Origin: Pristionchus mayeri
Lineage: Eukaryota; Nematoda; Chromadorea; Rhabditida; Neodiplogasteridae
DNA length: 64,000 bases
Assembly: GCA_036245805.1 (NCBI GenBank)
Contig: BTRK01000002.1
Coordinates: 43,878,661-43,942,660, forward strand
Direction: 5' to 3'
This document shows, piece after piece, positions 33,267-45,200 of the stretch. The position numbers and the translations under genes are program-made. Below the pieces are notes generated by a model that worked only from the letters and a program-made list of their open reading frames with translations, had not been told where the DNA came from and did no database searches. Position 1 is the first letter of the stretch. Each line of letters starts with the position of its first letter.

Positions 33267-36200
33267 ATGGCGTCGAACGGCCGACCGGTTGAGACGGGCG
33301 CAGATACTCAAGTATTTTTTTTTATTTTATTGTTTTGACTGTTCTTTGATTTTTGATATTTGGCATCATTATAAAGCACCTCATACCATACCTTGCCAGG
33401 CCACGGCCACGGCCCTCCACCAGTCAGCGCCTACAGCTGCTGCGGCTGCAGCCGACGCAGCTACGGCAGTCAGCTCTGCTGCTACTGCTGTCAGGTAGGG
33501 TATTCAATGGGTTCTATTATGCATTTACACACATTCTTCCTGTAGTGGTGAAAGGTGAATAGTGCATATCATGAAGGTATCGTGGTATCGTATGTCGAAC
33601 AGCACTGTCAGGGCGCTTCCCGACGTGCCGCAAGAAGTCCTCGAATTTATGGATCAGGCGGTCGCGGCTTGTGCTGCATCGGTCGCAGCTGCCGCAGAAA
33701 CGGGTAAATTATTGGCAAATGATTTTTTATATTATCTTAAATCGTTTTCATTATTTTTATTATTACATTTTCTGCAGTCACTCAATGCGCAACGGCGGCC
33801 ACCGACAGTGTCGAGTTAGTGCTTATTTTTTCAATATATTTAAAAATAAATAAAAATGTATAAAAAATAATTAAACATAATAGCAATATTTTCCACAGCT
33901 TGCCACTCGTCCATCTCTCATCTGGTGGCCTGCAGTTCAGTATCTGCGGTGAGTCGCCGAATAAGGAAAATTAAATTGTATTTAGTGATACAACTTCAGA
34001 CAAAGAAAATGTACAGATATTAGGCAAAATTCAAAATGGATTAATTTAAGTTTCTAAACAACACACGTTCTTCAGGCGTCTTGCTACCGATCACAGGGCG
34101 GGAATTGCCTGACCGCATCGAGGTCCGTCACTCCGTCCGCCAGGTTATTGTTTTCACATTATACTATTTACTGTTTTTAACCGAAAAAAGTGTTTGAATC
34201 ACTCTCTTTCACAGCCTGAATGAGGTGTGGGATCAATGCAAATAAGTTGATCTTTGATCTCTTCAGGAGTTGAAGCACTACGAGAGGTTCCGCAGCGAGG
34301 GCATCGATCTTGATCTGACTATCACGCTGGACGGGGAAATATTACGAGTGCATAAGGTTGGCGATGATCTGTGATCTTTTCGAATTTTTAAGTGTTCAAG
34401 TAATAAATAAATAAAATTTAAAAATATTAAAAAATATAAATGTTCCATTCAGGCTCTGCTGACAGCAAGAGTACCCTACTTTGCCGCACTCTTCGGACCT
34501 CACTTTCTGGAGTCTGGCAGTGACGAGATCGACCTCTCGCTATGTGGTGGGTGAAATCAGTAACCTCATAGCTTCGCGTTTTAACGCTTACATCTCCAAG
34601 CTATTATTTCAGTGTTATACGATGAAATTCAGCAAATTGTCGATATAATCTCGTTTTAATTTCTAAAATAATTTCTAATTTAAAAATATATTTTAAAATA
34701 AATTAAAATAATTGCTTACAGACTTCGATTCCTCCATTCTCCGCTCCATCATCCTTCTTCCAGATGGTTAGTGTTTTAAATGTAAATCCTACAATTCAAT
34801 TGTTTTTGTTTGTTTTGTATATTATTGAATTCAGGACTGCCTTGTGGACACGGCGGCCTCGTTCCTGCTCAAGACTGCGCGAGTCGGGGATATGATCCTT
34901 CTTCTACAATTCTTTCACTCTCTCGCCTTCCGCCACAGAAACAATGCACCTTTGCGACTGATCGCTGTGAGGACATCTGCTTCACTTACAACTAAAATTT
35001 AAAAAAAGATCTTGGTAAATATCAAGCAGTTGTTCTATTGATATCACGCAATGCATATTTATTAGATCTGAATGATCTAATAAATATGCATTAAGTAAGA
35101 AAAATTTCAGCTTAACTTCGTACCTATCACGCACACCGCTCCTTTCCTCAATCTCGACATTGATGAATTGGCCAATCTGCTTGAGATGAGCACTCTCCGT
35201 GTCGATGGGGAACATCAGGTTGATTCAACATTTTCAGGAGTGATTGAGGCAAGAGAATGAGACTATATCGTATCTTTCTATGTCTCTCTGTGTGTTTCAA
35301 TCTCTCGATGCGACTCTACTTTGGGCATATTTAGAACAATTTGCCTTAGGTGTTCGAGGCAGTTGCACGCTGGATCAGGCAAGATGCGGGCAGGGTGAAG
35401 CACATTGCGAGGTAGGACCGTGACGCAACCGCGACGCTTTCCAAACATCAATTTCCAGACTGCTCAAGCTGGTCCGTCTGCGCATGCTCAGGCCTGAATT
35501 CCTCACTTCCACAGTGGAGAAGTGCGAGTGGGTGGCACAATCCCGTGAATGTCTCGATCTCGTTGGAGCAGCCAAGGTACGGATGTATTAGGTTGGAACA
35601 AAAGTTTTGCACGATTTCGGCCATGAAGTTTGAAATTGCTTAAAAGGCTTCACTTTACTCGGGTCGATCTAACCGGATAGCATATATTTAGGGACTATTT
35701 GTAAAATATATCTACTTCGAATCGAATCCTGCTCTGAGGGTTTGCGAAAAAAAGCATGTTTCGTTAAATGTGAAATTTTTGAGTGACATTGACATTTGTT
35801 TACCACGCTCCTATTCGGACAGAAAAAATCATTGTATAATCTCACATGGTGGAGTGGAAAGCCCGTTGGCAGTTCTCTCTAAAGCTATGTAGGATCTAGT
35901 GGTTGCTTTAATTTAGCAAGGTTTACAGACCATTAAATTCCAACATTCGCGAAGTAACGTTACTCAATGGATCGCTGTTATTGCCTCGACAATCAATTAT
36001 GCTGGCTTGATCTTAAGTGCTTTTGCATAAACTACCTTGGGGCTTTATAACATAAAGAAATGCTGGAGCATACCCTTTCCCACTCCTAGAAAATTAATAT
36101 TTTCTGAAATTTTGAATCATGGTCATCACAGCGAAAATATTGAAATTCGGTGTACATTGTTCGAGTCGATCTCCTCAAAAGGAAGATATCCCCTGACTCG

Positions 36201-39200
36201 GCCAAGCCAATATGTGATAGAGTAAGAGTTGCTTGTTTAGTTAACCATATAAAATCTAAGCTTCCTTTTATGCTGGAAACATGCCATTGATGGAAACATC
36301 AATTTCGACATTCTAATATCAGTATCTGAGTATTCAAAATTGCATTTTCTAATAGAAGCATTCTATGTCCACACGAAAATAATTGTGAGCTTACCATGGA
36401 AGGTACTTAAAGTTTAAATGTATTTGAGATCGATAGACTTACGGCTACGGGTATGCAGTGAAGGCAACTAATTCAGACCAAGCCCCTTTTTACGCGAGAT
36501 CAAAACTGACCAAGTTTTTAGAATGCCATTTGTGGTGATCCCCATTTTCATACTATTGTATGATGCCTGTTCATCACACTTTCCAAATATACCTTGATAT
36601 TTGCATTATCATCGATATCCATAGAGAGCAGACCCCAAAATTATGTAGTTCAGTTCTCAAATGTAGTAACTTTGACTTTCAAATGTCGCCACAATATCAA
36701 ATGGTATGGGTTATACTAATGTGTGATAGAAAGAGTATCCAAGCCCTCAACGAATACATGAAACAAAATTAAATAATTTTGAAAATAAAGGACAGAGTAT
36801 GATGGAAACGAAAATTTGAAAATCGTGCAAAACTTTTGTTCCAACCTGATAGCTAGTTGGTAAATATGATAGAAAAACGAGGAAAACGTGGCATCCCTTC
36901 ATTTATGTTATTGCATACAAGAAATATTCTCTTGCATTGTTATTGTCAAACACAATGCCATTCCGTGGACTGAAATTTATAGAATCATCAAAAGGTCAAT
37001 GTTGTGTCCTTGTCCCTTGTTGGTGTCCACGTAGACGGGAGAGGACGGATAAACGAACCGTTTATCCACGAATAATTAAATAGGAGAAAATACTACACAA
37101 AAGAGCCGTCAACCAGCTAGGGTGAGAGAGCGAGAGCGAACTGACAACTTAGGGCGACGCAACAATTGCATAAATATAAGCTGAGTATATTTGCTGCGCG
37201 TCAACACCATTTTAATCGCTATTTATGGGAATGCGACCTTAACTACGGTAGGCGCGTTTGGCGGGGCGCACGAAGTGCGATGGGTCACATACATGCAATC
37301 TGTGATAGGAATTATTACTAAAAGGTTATTACTAATTCCTATACAACAGTCAATGACGGCACAAGGTCGGATGAGAACTGTGATGGCATGCCGCCTTTGA
37401 TATATAAGACGGCATGACGTCATAGTTCCCTTCCGACCTAGTGCCCCAATAATTGTAGTCTGGCGCGATGCCTCCTTCGGAAGCTCACGAGCGCCTCTGT
37501 GACGACAGGACGAGCGTTCTCCTCATCTTCAGTAAGCCTTGATGTTTGATCTCAGAAAACGATGATAGCATCTTAGAAAATGGTTCCAATCAAGCGTGGT
37601 CATGGACAAGTGATTTGTTTGCTTGATCATGTTTCCCTTAGATCAAAAATCCACACAATGTTCGGTTGTCGTAAGTAAGTGCTATGGTGGCAGTCGATTA
37701 TTAGAAAATAATTTTGTTATTCGTATTTATAGCAAATGATACTTTCACCAATATTTTTCCAGAGGTTCACCTGAGTCGAGCACAAAGCTTTTTCTCATTT
37801 CCTCTTGCAGTCGGCCGAAAGGTTTCTATTATGAGATGCGAAAATCGCGAGTTTGATCTTTGACTTGAATTCCCGCAATTCCATGTCTCCGTTTCCTGAA
37901 GAGCTAGAAACTTGAAATTTGGTTAATGTGATTCACAGGGTCGGACAATCTTAGAACCCCAATTTTAAGTCTTTTTCTCTTCAGGTGACAGAGATATTGC
38001 CGAAAAGTCAAACAAGGGCTGGAACATCAAAATTTCGAAAACTTGGGGAAGGGGTTTTCGAGGGTGCTGGTTTTCGAGGTTTTCGAGGTCAACGTGGTCT
38101 ACTTCATTTTTCACCAAACCGACCGGTGCAGCCGGGCTGCAAGCAGGTCGGATTTCGTTTTTCCTCAACAACTCAAAAACTACCCGGCCGATTGACTTGT
38201 AATTTGTACAGGTAGTCCATCTGGTCATGCATATTTCGAAGAAATTTTATTTCTCCAATACAAGGGATAAGCGGAAGCTGAATTTCAGATAGAAAGATGT
38301 ACCTTAAAGAAGGAGTGTCAGCAAAGTTAAATTTTTGACGCTGTCATAACCATGACCTAGACAATCATCCCATGATCATAGCGCGAGCTAAGAGGATAGG
38401 CAAAGGTCAATCGCATAGCTCAGTGGTAAAGCAGTCGCTGCGTAATCGGAAGGTTAGGGGTTCGAATCCCACCAGTTTTTGAAAAATCTTCTAGATATTT
38501 GAATTCCCGCACGTCCCTTCCCTTCAAGCCCTCCTTGGCATTCTGCCAACTAATGATAACTCGGTTCAAAATAAAGATACGCATTTGAAATTTTCAGAAT
38601 CTCTTATGGTTGTACAAAGGTAGGTAATGGTTATGACAACGTCAAAATTTCAACTTTGCTGACAGTCCTTCTTTAACGAGAGGATCAGTTTTCTAATGGT
38701 TTGTCAGAGGTTTCTGATATTCGCTTTTTTATTATGATCGATTTTGTGCGTGACTCTTCCGGCGAAATCGCGAAAAACGAGGAATTTAAATGAGTTTCAC
38801 TTCAAAAAAGTGGCACGTTTGTCGCACTAATCAACGTCATTCTATCTCATTTTACGTGAAACTCATTTCAATTAATTGTTTTTCGCGATTTCGTTTGAAG
38901 AATCACGCACAAAATCGATCATAATAAAAAAGCGAATATCTGAAACCTCAGACATACCATTCGAAAAATGATCCTCTCTTCAAGGCGCACCTTTCTATCC
39001 CAAATTCAGCTTCCACTTCTCCCTTGTATTCGATAAATAAATTACTGTATAAAGAAATATCGTAACGTCTGTCTGTCTGACTGTCCGTCTGTCCGTCCGT
39101 CTGTCCGTCCGTCCGTCTGTCCGTCCGTCTGTCTGTCCGTCTGTCTGTCACGCTTTTTCTTCAATCGCTCTAATTCGCCTCAAACTCATCCTATGTGCCT

Positions 39201-42200
39201 AAGACCTTGACCATATGAACTCCCTTGATGAGAGCTTTCAAAATTTGATCTTTGATCTTTGTAGTTTGTAGTTTGATCTTTTTCTTTAAATCGCTCTAAC
39301 TCGCTTAAAAATCATCGTAGAAGGTTAGGACCTTGACCATATGAACTCCCTTGACGAGAGCTTTCAAAATTTGATCTTTGAACTTGGAGTTTGGATTTTT
39401 ATCTTTTTCTTTAAATCGCTCTAACTCGCTTCAAAATCATCGTAGAAGGATAGGACCTTGACCTATGGCAGTCCCATGGCGAGCGCTTTTAAAGTTCGAT
39501 CTTTGATCTTTGTAGTTTGTAGTTTGATATTTTCTTCAAATGGCTCTAACTCGCTTCAAAATCATCGTAGAAGGATAGGACCTTGACCGTTGGTATCTCC
39601 ATGGCGAGCGCTTTTAAAGTATGATCTTTGATCTTTGTAGTTTGATCTTTTTCTTCAAATGGCTCTAACTCGCTTCAAAATCATCGTAGAAGGATAGGAC
39701 CTTGACCTATGGCATTCCCATGGCGAGCGCTTTTAAAGTTCGATCTTTGATCTTTGTAGTTTGTAGTTTGATATTTTCTTCAAATGGCTCTAACTCGCTT
39801 CAAAATCATCGTAGAAGGATAGGACCTTGACCGTTGGTATCTCCATGGCGAGCGCTTTTAAAGTATGATCTTTGATCTTTGTAGTTTGATCTTTTTCTTC
39901 AAATGGCTCTAACTCGCTTCAAAATCATCGTAGAAGGATAGGACCTTGACCGTTGGCATCCCCATGGTGAGCGCTTTTAAAATATGAAACTTGATCTTTG
40001 ATCTTTGATCGCTTTTATTCAAATCGCTCTAACTTGGCTCAAACACGTTCGTACGACGTCGGACCTTGACCGTTAGCATCCTCACGACGAGCACTTTCAG
40101 CACACCACACAACATGGTGCATTTTACCAAATCGCAGAAAACTCAAATACACCCCGTGCACCACCCGCCACACCATCCAAACCTGCTCTCACTCCCCGCA
40201 GCGTAAGCGTTGCGAAAGGCTCGTGAGGCCGAGGGTGATTCGAATCTGTGAAAAAAAGTTGTGGTCGTTGAAATATAAAATTTAAAAATTGTCGCCCTGA
40301 AAAATTGTACTCAAGATTACAATCTAATTTTACTTTCATTCGATTCCGCATGAGTTTTTACCCCTGTGGTCTAATTTTGCATCGACAAAAACCCGTTTCA
40401 GGCCAAAAATGAAAAATGTCAGAACAAGCCGAGTTAACGTTTTTCTGACGTATTTCGACCCGTAGAAAACGAATTTGCACATATCTCCTTACCAAAACGT
40501 GAATGAAAATTTGTAGGCTTAAAAAGCGTAATTTTTGGCAAAAAATTGCGAAATCGAAATATTTTTTTGAAAAAATCTCCAACTATGTCCCTTTCAAAAT
40601 CCTTCAAAATTTGGCACCAGGGGTAAAAAAGCATGCTGAATCGCATGAACATGCAATTGGATTGTAATGCGGAGAAAATTTTTCACGACGACAATTTTGA
40701 ATTTTCAAATGCCCAAAACACTTTTTCACAGATGAGCAAGCCCTACACTTCCAACAGGAAAAATGCTTATCTCGTCGAGATCTTTCAGAATAACTATTGC
40801 CGAGGTTTGGAAGCTCCAAACAAAAGTTTCAAAAACCGATCGCCCACTACGGCGCACCACAGAGAATGACGAGTCAGAGATACGGCTTCCTAAGGTCGAT
40901 TTTCGAACTCTACATGAAAAAGTACCCCTACGGTTAAATTTTCAGGGTATGTTTTTCGTTGTACGGAGGCATCTCGGTTCTCTCAGATTTCATCTGTTAA
41001 GCGCACTCTGGGATTGTTGAGAAATGAGGAACCAATAAACGTTTCCGAACTTTATTGAATAGCGAAAAATACACTGTCCTGTTTATCAGAGGAAGTCTAA
41101 GAGAACCGGGATACCTCCGTACAACGGAAAAATAAAAATTTGTGACTAGGGTAGTTTTTTCACGTAGATCACGAAAATTGACCCTAGGAAGCCGTATCTT
41201 TGACCCCTCATTCTCTGTGGTGCACCGAAATGGGCGGTCGGTTTTTGAAACTTTTGTTTGGAGCTTCCAAATTCCATAACCAGATATTGATTCTGAAAGA
41301 TCTCGATGAGATAAGCATTTTTCCTGTTGGAAGTGAAGGGCTAGCTCATCTGTGAAAAAAATTGTGGTCGTTGAAATATAAAATTTGTCTAAAAATTGTC
41401 TAAAAAAGCCCTGAAAAATTTTACTCAAGGTTACAATCGAATTTTACTTTCATTCGTTTCCGCATGCATTTTTACCCCTGTGGTCTAATTTTGCACCGAA
41501 AAAACCCCGTTTTTCAGGCCAAAAATTAAAAATATCAGAATAAGCCGAGTTAACGTTTTTCTGACGTATTTCGACCCGTAGAGAGCGAATTTGCACATAT
41601 CTCCTCACCAAAACGTGAATGAACATTTTTAGGCTTAAAAAAGCGTAATTTTTGGCACAAAATCGCGACATCGCTATATTCTTTTGATAAAATCTCCAAC
41701 TGCGTCCCTTTCAAAATCCTTCAAAATTTGACACCAGGGGTAAAAAAGCATGCTGAATCGCATGAACATGAATGAAATTGGATTGTAATGCGCAGAAATG
41801 TTTTTCAGGGCGACGATTGTGAAATTTCAAATGGCCGTAACTTTTTCACAGATGAGCTAGCCCTTCACTTCCAACTGGAAAAATGCTTATGTCGTCGAGA
41901 TCTTTCAGAATAACTATTGCCGAGGTTTGGAAGCTCCAAACAAAAGTTTCAAAAACCGATCGCCCACTACGGCGCACCACAGAGAATGACGAGTCAGAGA
42001 TACGGCTTCCTAAGGTCGATTTTCGAACTCTACATGAAAAAGTACCCCTACGGTTAAATTTTCAGGGTATGTTTTTCGTTGTACGGAGGCATCTCGGTTC
42101 TCTCAGATTTCATCTGTTAAGCGCACTCTGGGATTGTTGAGAAATGAGGAACCAATAAACGTTTCCGAACTTTATTGAATAGCGAAAAATACACTGTCCT

Positions 42201-45200
42201 GTTTATCAGAGGAAGTCTAAGAGAACCGGGATACCTCCGTACAACGGAAAAATAAAAATTTGTGACTAGGGTAGTTTTTTCACGTAGATCACGAAAATTG
42301 ACCCTAGGAAGCCGTATCTTTGACCCCTCATTCTCTGTGGTGCACCGAAATGGGCGGTCGGTTTTTGAAACTTTTGTTTGGAGCTTCCAAATTCCATAAC
42401 CAGATATTGATTCTGAAAGATCTCGATGAGATAAGCATTTTTCCTGTTGGAAGTGAAGGGCTAGCTCATCTGTGAAAAAAATTGTGGTCGTTGAAATATA
42501 AAATTTGTCTAAAAATTGTCTAAAAAAGCCCTGAAAAATTTTACTCAAGGTTACAATCGAATTTTACTTTCATTCGTTTCCGCATGCATTTTTACCCCTG
42601 TGGTCTAATTTTGCACCGAAAAAACCCCGTTTTTCAGGCCAAAAATTAAAAATATCAGAATAAGCCGAGTTAACGTTTTTCTGACGTATTTCGACCCGTA
42701 GAGAGCGAATTTGCACATATCTCCTCACCAAAACGTGAATGAAATTTTTAGGCTTAAAAAAGCGTAATTTTTGGCACAAAATCGCGACATCGCTATATTC
42801 TTTTGATAAAATCTCCAACTGCGTCCCTTTCAAAATCCTTCAAAATTTGACACCAGGGGTAAAAAAGCATGCTGAATCGCATGAACATGAATGAAATTGG
42901 ATTGTAATGCGCAGAAATGTTTTTCAGGGCGACAATTGTGAAATTTCAAATGGCCGTAACTTTTTCACAGATGAGCTAGCCCTTCACTTCCAACTGGAAA
43001 AATGCTTATGTCGTCGAGATCTTTCAGAATAACTATTGCCGAGGTTTGGAAGCTCAAACAAAAGTTTCAAAAACCGATCGCCCACTACGGCGCACCACAG
43101 AGAATGACGAGTCAGAGATACGGCTTCCTAAGGTCGATTTTCGAACTCTACATGAAAAAGTGCCCCTACAGTGAAATTTTCAGGGTATGTTTTTCGTTGT
43201 ACGGAGGCATCTCGGTTCTCTCAGATTTCATCTGTTAAGCGCACTCTGGGATTGTTGAGAAATGAGGAACCAATAAACGTTTCCGAACTTTATTGAATAG
43301 CGAAAAATACACTGTCCTGTTTATCAGAGGAAGTCTAAGAGAACCGGGATACCTCCGTACAACGGAAAAATAAAAATTTGTGACTAGGGTAGTTTTTTCA
43401 CGTAGATCACGAAAATTGACCCTAGGAAGCCGTATCTTTGACCCCTCATTCTCTGTGGTGCACCGAAATGGGCGGTCGGTTTTTGAAACTTTTGTTTGGA
43501 GCTTCCAAATTCCATAACCAGATATTGATTCTGAAAGATCTCGATGAGATAAGCATTTTTCCTGTTGGAAGTGAAGGGCTAGCTCATCTGTGAAAAAAAT
43601 TGTGGTCGTTGAAATATAAAATTTGTCTAAAAATTGTCTAAAAAAGCCCTGAAAAATTTTACTCAAGGTTACAATCGAATTTTACTTTCATTCGTTTCCG
43701 CATGCATTTTTACCCCTGTGGTCTAATTTTGCACCGAAAAAACCCCGTTTTTCAGGCCAAAAATTAAAAATATCAGAATAAGCCGAGTTAACGTTTTTCT
43801 GACGTATTTCGACCCGTAGAGAGCGAATTTGCACATATCTCCTCACCAAAACGTGAATGAACATTTTTAGGCTTAAAAAAGCGTAATTTTTGGCACAAAA
43901 TCGCGACATCGCTATATTCTTTTGATAAAATCTCCAACTGCGTCCCTTTCAAAATCCTTCAAAATTTGACACCAGGGGTAAAAAAGCATGCTGAATCGCA
44001 TGAACATGAATGAAATTGGATTGTAATGCGCAGAAATGTTTTTCAGGGCGACGATTGTGAAATTTCAAATGGCCGTAACTTTTTCACAGATGAGCTAGCC
44101 CTTCACTTCCAACTGGAAAAATGCTTATGTCGTCGAGATCTTTCAGAATAACTATTGCCGAGGTTTGGAAGCTCCAAACAAAAGTTTCAAAAACCGATCG
44201 CCCACTACGGCGCACCACAGAGAATGACGAGTCAGAGATACGGCTTCCTAAGGTCGATTTTCGAACTCTACATGAAAAAGTACCCCTACGGTTAAATTTT
44301 CAGGGTATGTTTTTCGTTGTACGGAGGCATCTCGGTTCTCTCAGATTTCATCTGTTAAGCGCACTCTGGGATTGTTGAGAAATGAGGAACCAATAAACGT
44401 TTTCCGAACTTTATTAAACAGCGAAAAATACACTGTGCTGTTTATACTTATACTTTGACACTTTTAATTAAAAGTAGTTGAACTTCTTAAAAACAAACAA
44501 CCAAAGTAAACTACTAAACTACTAAAACAACCTTCTAAACAACTACGTAGTGGTAGCAAACTACTTAAAAGTAGTTTGATATGAAAATGTTCCAACTTCC
44601 ACATAATCAAATATGAGGAATTCCAAATTCTATCATATGTCAGATTCCGAGAATGCAATCAACTCGTTGTTTCGCCATGGTCGCCTCTATTGGCCGAAGA
44701 CTGTGAGCATCTATGTTATATTTCGCGTTCAGGATGGCACGTGCACTAAAAAATGATCAGACAAATTGATCCGAATATGTTATGCCTGAATAAGAGAATA
44801 GTGTTGAGATAAACACGGTCTAAATATTGAATATTAAACATCTAAAAAACTGTAATTCAGGATCGTAGCTGGAGGGAGGGACGTGAACGACTTCACGATG
44901 GAGCCGGTCGAGTATTACGATCTCAATGAACCCACCGCAGGTATTTCATATGTTTATTTATTTCTCGTACACCACAAGTGTAATTCAGCAAGTGTAGAAT
45001 GTAATACATGTAAATATGTTTGCGTGAGAATCGGACAATCGCTGGCATTGGCCAAAAAAGTCAGATCGCTGAAACTCTGCATTTTGGGGATTTCTGTCAT
45101 GCAGATGACGATAGGCATATTCATTTTGTTCAAAGATTAGTCGTTGGCTCCAGATTGCATCACGTCGAAATGGAACTTTTCCGCATATCTAGATTTCGGA

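Larger units (their letters stand above)
38250..39036. repeat. Fold-back element with an element inserted in its left arm
   Basis: The left arm (38250-38303 continuing at 38677-38810) and right arm (about 38868-39036) are inverted copies. Both include the CAATACAAGGG/CCCTTGTATT edge, the GAGAGGATCA block, TTTTATTATGATCGATTTTG and TTCGCGATTT. The central loop is about 60 bp. The left arm is split by the TTAA element at 38304-38676. Confidence 0.75.

Noticed and set aside
38411..38475. Functional tRNA gene
   Set aside because: The promoter boxes are good but the acceptor and anticodon stems pair poorly, and it sits inside a transposon.
40997..43666. Three identical 143-codon minus-strand ORFs
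   Set aside because: They are identical because the 1.12 kb units are nearly identical; an inverted copy of the same sequence lies in each unit and no domain is visible.
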